64,000 bases of DNA, taken from contig CAZPXH010000004.1 of NCBI GenBank assembly GCA_964591085.1, positions 152,490 to 216,489 on the forward strand. Reading direction: 5' to 3'. Numbering within the stretch: position 1 is the stretch's first letter; each line of letters starts with the position of its first letter. Of this stretch, positions 54,518 through 61,957 are shown one piece after another. The notes under the pieces are model-generated. The model was not told the origin of the DNA. It saw nothing but the letters and a program-made list of their open reading frames with translations, and did no database searches. Source of the DNA: CAZPXH01 sp964591085 (GTDB lineage: Bacteria > Spirochaetota > Spirochaetia > DSM-27196 > CAZPXH01). Both the position numbers and the translations under genes were made by a program.

Positions 54518-57500
54518 CTAATAGGCCAGGACGGATTGAAGCCAGCGTTCGGCTTCTTCCACCGGCTCCGCGCGGCGGCGGGCAAAGTCCTCCACCTGGT
54601 CCCGCGCAACCTTGCCCACGCTGAAGTACCTGCTCTCCGGGTGCGCAAAGACAAAGCCGCTCACGCTTGCGGCCGGGGTCATCATTTTGCTCTCCGTCAG
54701 GTTGATTCCCAGCTCATCCGGATGCAGCAGCTCCCAGATCCGGTCCTTGTCCGTGTGGTCCGGGCAGGGCGGGTAGCCGGGGGCCGGGCGGATTCCCCGG
54801 TAGCGAATGTGCAGCAGGTCTTCCCGTGAGAGGTCCTCATCCGGAGCGTAGCCCCAGATCTCCTTGCGCATGAGCTCATGGAGATACTCCGCAAAGGCCT
54901 CCGCCAGGCGGTCCGCCAGCACCTTGGCCAGGATCACCCGGTAGTCATCGTTGTCCGCCTGGTAGCGCGCAACCAGGTCCGGGAGACCGACCCCGGCAGT
55001 CACCGCAAAGGCTCCGATGTAGTCCAGCTGTCCGGAGTCCGCTGGCGCAATGTAGTCAGCCAGTGACAGGTAATAGGGCGTCTCAGACTTCCGGCGCTGT
55101 TGCCGGAGCGCGGGCAGGCGGGTGATGAGCTGCTCCTTCTGCGGGTCAGCAAAGATCTCAATGGTGTCATCCGTGGTGGAGTGCGCGGGAAAGATGCCGC
55201 AGGCACCGTTTGCCTTCAGCAGCTTCTGCTCAATGATGAGCTCAAGCATCTCCTGCGCATCTGCGTAGAGGCTGCGCGCCTGCTCTCCCATGACGGGGTC
55301 ATCCAGCATTGCGGGAAAACTGCCCTTCATGTCCCAGGCTACAAAGAAGTAGGCCCAATCAATGTAGGTGGCAATGGTCCGCAGGTCCGCATCTTCCATT
55401 CGCACCACCCCAATAGTGGAAGGAGTCTCCGGCTGGTAGCCGTTGGCAAAGGCATTGAAGCGCTTGCTCCGCACCTCGGCGATGGGCAGGTACTCCTTCT
55501 CCTCGTTGTGGGCGGCGCGCTTGCGGCGGGTCTCCTCGTGGAGCTCATCATTGCGCTTCACAAAGGCATCACGCCGCTCATCAGAGAGCAGGTTGCTCAC
55601 AACCCCTACGGCCAGGGATGCGTCCCGGACGTGGACCACGGGAGAACTGTACTCCGGCGCAATCTTGACCGAGGTGTGAATCTGGCTGGTTGTGGCCCCG
55701 CCAATCAGGAGTGGCACCGTGAAGCCCTGCCGCTCCATCTCCTTTGCCACGTGCACCATCTCATCCAGGCTGGGGGTGATCAGGCCGGACAGCCCGATGG
55801 TGTCCACCTTGTGTTCCTGAGCGGCCTTCAGGATGTCTGAAGCGGGGACCATCACCCCGAGGTCTATCACTTCATAGTTGTTGCACTGCAGAACCACGCC
55901 AACGATGTTCTTCCCGATGTCGTGAACGTCACCCTTCACGGTGGCAAGGAGGATCTTCCCCGCGCTGTGGCTTTCGCCGGAGCCGGCGGTCTCTTCGTCA
56001 ATGAAGGGCTCCAGGTAGGCAACCGCCTGCTTCATCACCCGCGCACTCTTGACCACCTGCGGGAGGAACATCTTTCCGGAGCCGAAGAGGTCTCCCACAA
56101 TGTTCATGCCGTCCATCAGGGGCCCTTCAATCACGTTGAGCGCGCGCGGGAGTCCGGCTCTGGCCTCCTCCACGTCCTGCTCAACAAAGGCGGTGATGCC
56201 CTTGATCAGGGAGTGGGAAATCCGGCCACCAACGTCCTGCTCTCTCCATGACAGGTCCTGTTCGCGGCTCCTGCCCTGTCCCTGCAGCCCTTCGGCAAGT
56301 TCCAGCAGCCGCTCGGTTGCGTCTTCCCGGCGGTTGAGAACCAGGTCCTCCACGCGTTCCAGCAGTTCCGGTTCGATGTCTGCGTACACCGCAAGCTGAC
56401 CCGCGTTCACAATTCCCATGTCCATCCCGGCGTTCACCGCGTGGTAGAGGAAGACCGCGTGGATTGCTTCCCGCACCGCGTCATTGCCGCGGAAGCTGAA
56501 GCTCACGTTGGAGACCCCGCCGCTGATCTTGGCGTAGGGGAGGGTTTCCTTGATCTGCCGGATGGCGGAGATGAAGGCATTGGCGTAGTCGGCGTGCGCG
56601 GCGATGCCGGTGCCGATCGCAAAGATGTTGGGGTCAAAGATGATGTCCTGGGGGTCCATTCCCAGGCGATCGGTCAGCAGGCGATAGGCGCGCGTACAGA
56701 TAGACACCTTGCGTTCCACCGAGTCTGCCTGCCCCTCCTCATCAAAGGCCATGACAATGACCGCGGCGCCGTACTTCATTGCTTCCCGCGCCTGGTGGAG
56801 GAAGGCCTCCTCGCCCTCCTTCATGCTGATGGAGTTGACTACGCTGCGGCCCTGCACCCACTGAAGCCCAGCTTCAATGACCTCCCACTTGGAGCTGTCA
56901 ATGACAACGGGTACGCGCGAGATGTCCGGCTCTGCGGCAAGCAGCCGGAGGAAGCCGCGCATCTCTTTGGCCGAGTCCAGGAGGCCCTCATCCATGTTGA
57001 CGTCAACCACCTGCGCGCCGCCCTCAACCTGCTCCCGAGCCACGTCCAACGCGGTGGCCAGATCTCCATCCGTTATCAGGCGCGCAAATCGGCGGCTTCC
57101 GGTGACGTTGGTGCGCTCCCCAATGTTGGCAAAGCGCACCGTCCCGTCACCCAGGCGCAGGGGCTCCAGCCCGCTGAGCACCGTGTAGTGCTTCTCTTCC
57201 GGCAGCTTACGCGCCGGGTAGGGCTCCACTGCCTCCCGGATCTGCCGCAGGTGTTCCGGCGTGGTGCCGCAGCAACCGCCGATGATGTTGATCAGGCCGT
57301 CCCGGGCAAATCCCTCAAGCGTGCGGGCCATGAACTCCGGTGTGTGGTCGTACTCGCCAAACTCGTTGGGAAGCCCTGCGTTGGGGTGTGTACTCACCGG
57401 ATAGGGTGCAACGCCGGCAATCTCTGCAACGTGCTCCCGCAGCTGATCCGCGCCCAACGCGCAGTTCAGCCCAATGCTCCAGGGCCGTGCGTGCTGCACC

Positions 57501-58297
57501 GAGTACCAGAATGCGCTTGGTGTCTGGCCCGTGAGCGTTCGGCCGCTTGCGTCCGTTATGGTGCCGCTGATCATGATGGGCCTGCGGAGCTCCGGCTCCG
57601 CATCAAACAGCGTCATCAGGGCGTAGATGGCGGCCTTGGCGTTGAGTGTGTCAAAGATGGTTTCAATGAGAATGAGGTCACTGCCACCGGCCACAAGCCC
57701 CCGCGTTGCCTGGGTGTAGGCATCCGCAAGCTCGGTGAACTCAATGGCGCGGTAGCCCGGATCGTTCACATCCGGAGATATGGACAGCGTTCTATTGGTT
57801 GGCCCCAGGACCCCGGCCACGTAGCGGGGCTTTCCGTCCTCTGCCTCTGCATCCCGCGCGGCAGCCCGCGCCGCTACGGCACCGGCGTAGTTGAGCTCCC
57901 ACACAATGGGCTGCAACCGGTAGTCCGCCTGGCTGATCACCGTGGAGTTGAAGGTGTTGGTTTCAATGATGTCAGCACCCACACGGAGGAAGCTCAGGTG
58001 CACGTCCCGGATCACGTCTGGGCGGGTAATGTTCAGCAGATCGTGGTTCCCGCGCATGGAAGACCCGGCATCCACCGCCTCTCCCACCGCGCGCAGGACC
58101 TCCTGCGTGGGGCGAGGCAGCCCGTCATCGCCCAGAATTTCCGGGCCAACCGGGCGCCCGCTCCCCCGGTAGTCTTCCTCTGACAGGCCCGCCTGCTGCA
58201 GGCTCGTGCCCATTGCTCCGTCCAGTATGACAATCCGCTGTGTCGGCAGTGTGGCAAGCAGCTCCTGCCGCGCCTGCGGGGTACTCAGTTCAGGCAT
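54518..58297 (-). CDS. metH: cobalamin-dependent methionine synthase
   Basis: The full-length 1259-residue enzyme transfers a methyl group from methyltetrahydrofolate to homocysteine by way of cobalamin. In order: homocysteine domain (ILDGAMGTSLQQAGL; zinc cysteines in GGCCGTTPEH, about 339), pterin domain (NIGERTNVTGSRRF, about 392), cap plus B12 domain with the lower-ligand histidine in GDVHDIGKNIVGVVLQ (about 787), and the SAM reactivation domain (RPAPGYPPCPDH, then FAHPESRYFSVGKV). Nothing is missing. The start is ATG 58297; a TTG three codons earlier is possible. MetF in the same window supplies the methyl donor. It converges with the cyclase 86 bases away. Confidence 0.97.
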   Translation of the reverse strand: MPELSTPQARQELLATLPTQRIVILDGAMGTSLQQAGLSEEDYRGSGRPVGPEILGDDGLPRPTQEVLRAVGEAVDAGSSMRGNHDLLNITRPDVIRDVHLSFLRVGADIIETNTFNSTVISQADYRLQPIVWELNYAGAVAARAAARDAEAEDGKPRYVAGVLGPTNRTLSISPDVNDPGYRAIEFTELADAYTQATRGLVAGGSDLILIETIFDTLNAKAAIYALMTLFDAEPELRRPIMISGTITDASGRTLTGQTPSAFWYSVQHARPWSIGLNCALGADQLREHVAEIAGVAPYPVSTHPNAGLPNEFGEYDHTPEFMARTLEGFARDGLINIIGGCCGTTPEHLRQIREAVEPYPARKLPEEKHYTVLSGLEPLRLGDGTVRFANIGERTNVTGSRRFARLITDGDLATALDVAREQVEGGAQVVDVNMDEGLLDSAKEMRGFLRLLAAEPDISRVPVVIDSSKWEVIEAGLQWVQGRSVVNSISMKEGEEAFLHQAREAMKYGAAVIVMAFDEEGQADSVERKVSICTRAYRLLTDRLGMDPQDIIFDPNIFAIGTGIAAHADYANAFISAIRQIKETLPYAKISGGVSNVSFSFRGNDAVREAIHAVFLYHAVNAGMDMGIVNAGQLAVYADIEPELLERVEDLVLNRREDATERLLELAEGLQGQGRSREQDLSWREQDVGGRISHSLIKGITAFVEQDVEEARAGLPRALNVIEGPLMDGMNIVGDLFGSGKMFLPQVVKSARVMKQAVAYLEPFIDEETAGSGESHSAGKILLATVKGDVHDIGKNIVGVVLQCNNYEVIDLGVMVPASDILKAAQEHKVDTIGLSGLITPSLDEMVHVAKEMERQGFTVPLLIGGATTSQIHTSVKIAPEYSSPVVHVRDASLAVGVVSNLLSDERRDAFVKRNDELHEETRRKRAAHNEEKEYLPIAEVRSKRFNAFANGYQPETPSTIGVVRMEDADLRTIATYIDWAYFFVAWDMKGSFPAMLDDPVMGEQARSLYADAQEMLELIIEQKLLKANGACGIFPAHSTTDDTIEIFADPQKEQLITRLPALRQQRRKSETPYYLSLADYIAPADSGQLDYIGAFAVTAGVGLPDLVARYQADNDDYRVILAKVLADRLAEAFAEYLHELMRKEIWGYAPDEDLSREDLLHIRYRGIRPAPGYPPCPDHTDKDRIWELLHPDELGINLTESKMMTPAASVSGFVFAHPESRYFSVGKVARDQVEDFARRRAEPVEEAERWLQSVLAY

Positions 58298-58307
58298 GTG
58301 TGGCAAG

Positions 58308-58337
58308 ACAATAGCGAGGGCATAGCGCGCAGGGCAA
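58308..58337 (-). promoter_or_regulatory. promoter of metH
   Basis: On the minus strand TTGCCC (58337-58332) and TATTGT (58313-58308) are 18 bases apart. The -10 box ends ten bases before the ATG and no SD sequence is seen. No SAM or cobalamin riboswitch fits in the 51-base gap to the PIN gene. Confidence 0.45.
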
Positions 58338-58348
58338 CGCAGTGGGCT

Positions 58349-58774
58349 TCAGGGAAGGGTAAGTCCGGCAGCAACGGCGAGCTGCTTCTGCCTGGCGTCA
58401 AAGGTAAGAAAGGCGGCTGGCTTCAGCTGAACCGCGCACGCAACGTGAAGCAGGTCCAGGGTGCGGTACCCATGAAGAGCGGTCTGCTCGCTGAGTTCCT
58501 TGAAGTCTTTGCGGAGAAGATGACGATCAATCTCGGGCGCCTGGTACTGCCCTCGCCTCAAGCGATCCTCAAACAAGTCGCTGAGCCGAACGGCCTCTTC
58601 CGGCAGGAGCTCATTTCTGAACACCTTCAGTCTCAGCGCATTCGTGAACTCCGCCTCAAGGATATCCCAGACGGGGATTGGCTCATCCTGAGATTGAACC
58701 AGATCCTGGACGTTCTGGGACTCCGCTTCGCGAACATAGAGCTTGAGAAATGCGCTAGTGTCCAGGTAGATCAC
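58349..58774 (-). CDS. PIN-domain toxin (VapC-like)
   Basis: A 141-residue PIN-fold ribonuclease. The acidic metal site is complete: Asp in MIYLDTSAFLKLY, Glu in ILEAEFTNALRL, Asp in RTLDLLHVACAVQ and Asp in FLTFDARQKQLA. VapC toxins cleave tRNA or rRNA when released from their antitoxin. The ATG overlaps the antitoxin stop as ATGA, so the two are co-translated in the usual antitoxin-first order. It lies between metH and the accessory island remnants. Confidence 0.92.
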   Translation of the reverse strand: MIYLDTSAFLKLYVREAESQNVQDLVQSQDEPIPVWDILEAEFTNALRLKVFRNELLPEEAVRLSDLFEDRLRRGQYQAPEIDRHLLRKDFKELSEQTALHGYRTLDLLHVACAVQLKPAAFLTFDARQKQLAVAAGLTLP

Positions 58775-59001
58775 GAACGTCCATCACGATCCGCCCGGAC
58801 CACCTCCTGGCTTGCCATGCCGCTACCTTCCGCCGCGCTAGCCAGGTGGTCATCCCACAGAAGTACTCGGCGGGCTCGCGGGGGAACGATCATGGCTGCC
58901 GGTCTGCCGCGGTTGAGAACTTCAAAGGTCTCGCCTTCGGCTATCTGGCGCTCAACCTCCGGCCAATGGGCCTTAAGCTCCCGTATGGATATCGTCTTCA
59001 T
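58771..59001 (-). CDS. Phd/YefM-family antitoxin of the PIN toxin
   Basis: A 76-residue DNA-binding antitoxin beginning MKTISIRELKAHWPEVERQI, with EGETFEVLNRGRPAAMIVPP, the Phd/YefM signature. The C-terminal part (WDDHLASAAEGSGMASQEVV) would wrap the toxin. The ATG at 59001 is chosen because homologues start here; the frame is open much further upstream (to 59343), but that sequence overlaps the FG-GAP remnant and is low complexity. The pair likely represses its own promoter. Confidence 0.9.
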   Translation of the reverse strand: MKTISIRELKAHWPEVERQIAEGETFEVLNRGRPAAMIVPPRARRVLLWDDHLASAAEGSGMASQEVVRADRDGRS

Positions 59002-59085
59002 GCGTGCAGGGTGGCGTATGAGTCCCGGGTTGTCAATCAAAATGGTCTCAAGCTGAGACTCCAATTCTATCTGGGGGGATGGCGA

Positions 59086-59244
59086 GGACGACGGATCCCG
59101 GTCGGCGATTCGGGCACCAATGACATGTTCGGCTTCGGCGTTTCCATTGATGGAGACACGGCTCTGGTCAGGGCCCCCTTTGACGACGATGGGTGCATTA
59201 GCAATGGTTCGGGGGCTGCGTACCTGTATGATCTGAGCGTCTGA
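59086..59244 (+). pseudogene. FG-GAP repeat fragment
   Basis: About 50 codons ending at a TGA encode one FG-GAP unit: DSGTNDMFGFGVSIDGDTAL, then VRAPFDDDGCISNGSGAAYLY. These blades normally occur in tandem sevens in surface beta-propeller proteins. Here there is one copy, no start codon or signal peptide, and the 5' side runs antisense into the antitoxin gene. This is best read as the last remnant of a lost surface-protein gene. Confidence 0.7.
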
Positions 59245-59276
59245 GGCGGCGGCACACGGGGCACCGGCAGCAAGGC

Positions 59277-59303
59277 GAGCAGGGGCGGCCGCCGCCCCTG
59301 CTC
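59277..59303. repeat. 27-base near-perfect palindrome
   Basis: Thirteen bases (GAGCAGGGGCGGC, 59277-59289) are followed by one base and their exact reverse complement (59291-59303). The sequence can form a very stable hairpin. It lies 33 bases after the FG-GAP remnant and has no T-tract, so it is not a standard terminator. Confidence 0.8.
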
Positions 59304-59360
59304 GGCGCTCCGGCGCCCACGAATCCGCAGTCCGTTCATTCATTGAACGAACTGTGTGTT

Positions 59361-59385
59361 ATTTCGTCGAATCGTTTGACGAAAT
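59361..59385. promoter_or_regulatory. inverted repeat operator over the ATPase promoter
   Basis: ATTTCGTC (59361-59368) and GACGAAAT (59378-59385) form an eight-base inverted repeat with a nine-base centre. The right arm overlaps the -35 box of the ATPase promoter, so a bound protein would block transcription. Confidence 0.65.
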
Positions 59386-59405
59386 GACACTTTATCAACG
59401 ATAAT
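59376..59405 (+). promoter_or_regulatory. promoter of the island ATPase
   Basis: TTGACG (59376-59381) and GATAAT (59400-59405), each one mismatch from consensus, are 18 bases apart. The ATG follows eight bases after the -10 box with no SD sequence. Confidence 0.65.
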
Positions 59406-59413
59406 CCCACATC

Positions 59414-60625
59414 ATGGATGTCGATCGTCTCTTTGAGCTGGATGCCCGGGCGGTCGAGTCGGTGCGGAAGCTGGACAAGCGGCGCTTCGCGTGGGATAGG
59501 CTTGCGCAGAGCGAAGGGCGGCCCTTCGTCGCCGTCCTTGGTCCGCGTGGGTCAGGAAAGACGGTACTCCTCAGACAACTTCGTGCGAGGCTGACGGATG
59601 CGCTCTACCTGTCGGCGGACGCGCTGGAAGCCGACGTTGACCTGTTCGGGCTTACGCGGCGGCTGCATGAGGTCTACGGCGTCACCGCCCTGTGCATAGA
59701 TGAGATCCATTTCGTCCGCGACTACGCGCAACACCTCAAGCTGATTCACGACTTCCTGCCGGTGAAGCTCTGGTTCACGAGCTCGGTTGCGCTATCTCTT
59801 ACCGCCACCAACTGGGACCTCTCCCGACGTGTCGTCTCGATTGCCCTCGAGCCTTTCAGCTATCGCGAGTATCTCTGGTTCGCCCACGACCAGGAAACAC
59901 AGCCTCTGCCGCTCGAACGCTGCCTCTCAGAGCCGATCCCTCCGGACTACCTGAGGTTGGGGTGGCGTTTCACGTCGTATCTCGAAGGTGGGTTGCACCC
60001 GTTTCAACTCGCGCCGGGAGCCGAGCGCGGTGTCTTTGAGAACATGCTCGAGAAGGTGATCACCAGCGACATTCCTAGCTACGATCCGTCCTTACGCGTG
60101 GAAGACCTCGACAACATGCGGAAGGTCGTTCGCTTCATCGGCCGGTCTCCGGTGGACGGCATTAACTACTCATCGGTGGCGGCCAACGTCGGGTTCACGA
60201 AGTACAAGGCGGAGAAGTACCTGGAGTACCTCGAGCGAAGCTTCATCCTCACGCGCATCTTCCCTGCCGGAACCAACGTCACAAAGGAGCCGAAGGTGCT
60301 CATGCAGCTTCCCTACCGCCTCCTCTTCCGAGACTGGGACGATGCAGTCGGGGCGATCCGAGAAGACTTCTTCGCCCACGCCATGCGTCAACACGGCTAC
60401 ACCTTCACCTACGCCAAGTCGACCCGCGGAGCCAAGACGCCCGACTACCTCTTGGACCTGGCGGGAACGTCGGTGGTTGTCGAGATCGGCGGGAAGGGCA
60501 AGGGCCGCTCGCAGTTCAAGGAGCTCGACTATGAGCGCAAAGTCGTACTGTATGACAATGCCGACGGCTCGAAGCCGCCCGTTCCCGGCCAACGAGTCCC
60601 GCTCTTCTGCATTGGCTTCGCATGA
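59414..60625 (+). CDS. AAA-type ATPase with DUF4143-like C-terminal region
   Basis: A 403-residue cytoplasmic protein of the COG1373-like ATPase group common in archaea and anaerobic bacteria. The Walker A motif is VLGPRGSGKTVLLRQL (about residues 41-56) and Walker B is ALCIDEIHFVRDY (about 95-107). EPFSYREYLWFA is the usual block after the sensor region. A winged-helix-like part (NMRKVVRFIGRSPVDGINYS, then GFTKYKAEKYLEYLERSFIL) precedes a C-terminal domain with TPDYLLDLAGTSVVVEIGGK, arranged like a PD-(D/E)xK nuclease core (D then E-x-G-K). Its cellular role is not established for this family. It sits alone in the accessory island, with an inverted repeat over its promoter. Confidence 0.85.
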   Translation: MDVDRLFELDARAVESVRKLDKRRFAWDRLAQSEGRPFVAVLGPRGSGKTVLLRQLRARLTDALYLSADALEADVDLFGLTRRLHEVYGVTALCIDEIHFVRDYAQHLKLIHDFLPVKLWFTSSVALSLTATNWDLSRRVVSIALEPFSYREYLWFAHDQETQPLPLERCLSEPIPPDYLRLGWRFTSYLEGGLHPFQLAPGAERGVFENMLEKVITSDIPSYDPSLRVEDLDNMRKVVRFIGRSPVDGINYSSVAANVGFTKYKAEKYLEYLERSFILTRIFPAGTNVTKEPKVLMQLPYRLLFRDWDDAVGAIREDFFAHAMRQHGYTFTYAKSTRGAKTPDYLLDLAGTSVVVEIGGKGKGRSQFKELDYERKVVLYDNADGSKPPVPGQRVPLFCIGFA

Positions 60626-60909
60626 GACAGATGAAGCCATCCGGCTGGACGGTCCCCAATTGTGCACTCCAAAGGTCGATACGCAGAAAGGCGCGGCCTT
60701 CGGGCAGCCGATAGCGGCGGCAACAGCGCCGGCTACCCGGTACATCGAGTCCGCCGGCATCGCTCTTGCGGCAGCTAAATCCGTACACGATTAGATTGGT
60801 TCCTGCCCTCACAGGATGCATTGAACCAGATGAATATTCAGAGAACCAATATTGGGGGGTTCGCCACAAACAAGGATAACGCTCTCACGGTACGCGCTGC
60901 CCGGCGCTT
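60626..60909. other. intergenic stretch without a recognisable gene
   Basis: No coding sequence with a plausible start or family is seen on either strand. An inverted repeat ATTGGTTC (60795-60802) / GAACCAAT (60843-60850) lies in the more AT-rich end. It is probably residual DNA of the decaying lipoprotein gene next door. Confidence 0.5.
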
Positions 60910-61071
60910 CTAAGAACTGAGCAGCTCGGCCGGGCGGACCACGGCCGGGGCGTGATCCCGTAGCCGGCCCTGACGGAGCCTGGGGCAGTGACGATGACGA
61001 CTACGGCAGCCTGTCCCGTGAAGCAGAATCGCCATGGCAGAGATCCCGAACATCCACCACTTAGCGCCCAT
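60910..61071 (-). pseudogene. truncated lipoprotein gene start (signal peptide only)
   Basis: A well-placed GGGAGAG lies before an ATG at 61071 that encodes a lipoprotein signal peptide (MGAKWWMFGISAMAILLHGT, then GC as the lipobox). In the original frame the sequence then becomes an arginine and histidine-rich string and stops at 60910. A shift of frame just after the cysteine gives SSSSLPQAPSGPATGS, a typical linker of surface lipoproteins, but this too runs out. It looks like the beginning of a lipoprotein gene that has suffered a frameshift and lost its body. Confidence 0.65.
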
Positions 61072-61607
61072 CGAACTCTCCCACGACCGCCCACCTGCTC
61101 TCGCCTGTCCCAGCGGCCGAGTTGTCAACTCGGATGGACCCGCCACGAACGGACGATCCGCCGTCAACACCACGTCATACGTGGCCGGCGCGGTGTGGTG
61201 CGTGGCGGTCGCGTCCGGGGCGTCACCGTTGGTTGTGTAGTAAATGCTGGCATCGGTCGAGCTTTCCATGACGAGGTCAAAGCCGGTGCTGTATTCCCCG
61301 GGCGTCGGGCTGATACTCACCACAGGATACTCCACCCATCCTTCGTCAGCTCCTGCCGGTCCGAACTCGTTCACGGCACGGATTCGGTACTCGTTTCCAG
61401 CCGTTGCCGCCCCGGCGTGGGTGTAGCTTGTGGCGGATTCGCCTGCCTCACCAAGCGTTTCCCAGGCATCCGAACCGTACGGCCTCCACTGGAGCTGATA
61501 GCTATCATTCACCGAGATCACATCATCCCAAATGAGCTGCAGGTCAACGCCGATCACCTGGGTGGACAGCGAGCCGGGGGGCTCCGGCGGCCGGCCGGAT
61601 CCGGGCT
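61072..61607 (-). pseudogene. FN3 / chitobiase-like C-terminal domain fragment
   Basis: An open stretch without a normal start encodes a proline linker (RPPEPPGSLSTQ), an FN3 domain (LIWDDVISVNDSYQLQWRPY, then NEYRIRAVNEFGPAG), and a chitobiase/HEX C-terminal-type repeat (ISPTPGEYSTGFDLVMES, IYYTTNGDAPDATA). Such modules are stacked in large spirochaetal surface proteins. Here the fragment begins at the end of hicB and continues in frame into the lipoprotein signal peptide, so no intact gene exists. A GTG at 61557 could give a cytoplasmic 215-residue product, which is unlikely to be functional. Confidence 0.65.
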
Positions 61608-61609
61608 CG

Positions 61610-61792
61610 TCAACCGGTGAGCCGACGAGCGGTTTGTCGTCCTTCCATGATCAGCTCGATCGCTTCACGGAGATTGTCTCTCAGCTCGTCCAGAGTCTCA
61701 CCCTGCGAGTGAGCTCCCGGGAGGCCTGGCACATATCCAACGTAGTAGCCTGTCTCGCGGTCCCGCTCGATGACTGCTGTATAGGTTTTCAT
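61610..61792 (-). CDS. orphan HicB-family antitoxin-like protein
   Basis: A 60-residue protein with the HicB partial RNase H fold signature: MKTYTAVIERDRETGYYVGY, VPGLPGAHSQGETLDELRDN, and REAIELIMEGR. HicB neutralises the RNA-cleaving toxin HicA. No hicA is found on either side: only 66 bases separate the start from the terminator upstream, and the FN3 remnant follows downstream. The C-terminus QTARRLTG is shorter than usual and lies where the remnant begins, so it may be truncated. It may be a solitary immunity gene or leftover. Confidence 0.75.
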   Translation of the reverse strand: MKTYTAVIERDRETGYYVGYVPGLPGAHSQGETLDELRDNLREAIELIMEGRQTARRLTG

Positions 61793-61858
61793 GTTGGGTG
61801 TCTCTGCGCTCCTGAATACATGGTACCACGGCTTGAGTCAGTGGTTGCTCTCGGGCAC

Positions 61859-61895
61859 AAAAAAGCCCGATCCCCCTCAAGGGGAGACCGGGCTG
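61859..61895 (-). terminator. intrinsic terminator of the large outer-membrane protein gene
   Basis: On the minus strand an imperfect stem (AGCCCG..TCCCC / GGGG..CGGGCT around TTGA) is followed by six T residues, 62 bases after the stop of the gene ending at 61958. Confidence 0.88.
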
Positions 61896-61957
61896 AATGG
61901 AGGCGGGACGGCCACGGGTTGACCGTCGGCCGGCTCGCCTGGGTTAACGGCTACTGC

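Noticed and set aside
56441..58183. A 580-residue open frame on the plus strand
   Set aside because: It is antisense to metH, whose domains are complete; the frame lacks any recognisable family.
58298..58348. SAM or cobalamin riboswitch upstream of metH
   Set aside because: Only 51 bases separate metH from the PIN gene and a promoter lies within them, too little for either riboswitch.
58846..59085. Coding start for the FG-GAP fragment
   Set aside because: The region is antisense to the antitoxin, has no signal peptide and no FG-GAP similarity.
59277..59303. Intrinsic terminator
   Set aside because: The hairpin is strong but no T-run follows on either strand.
60795..60850. Insertion-sequence ends or an integron attC site
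   Set aside because: The inverted repeat is only eight bases, no transposase is present, and the attC core pattern was not found.
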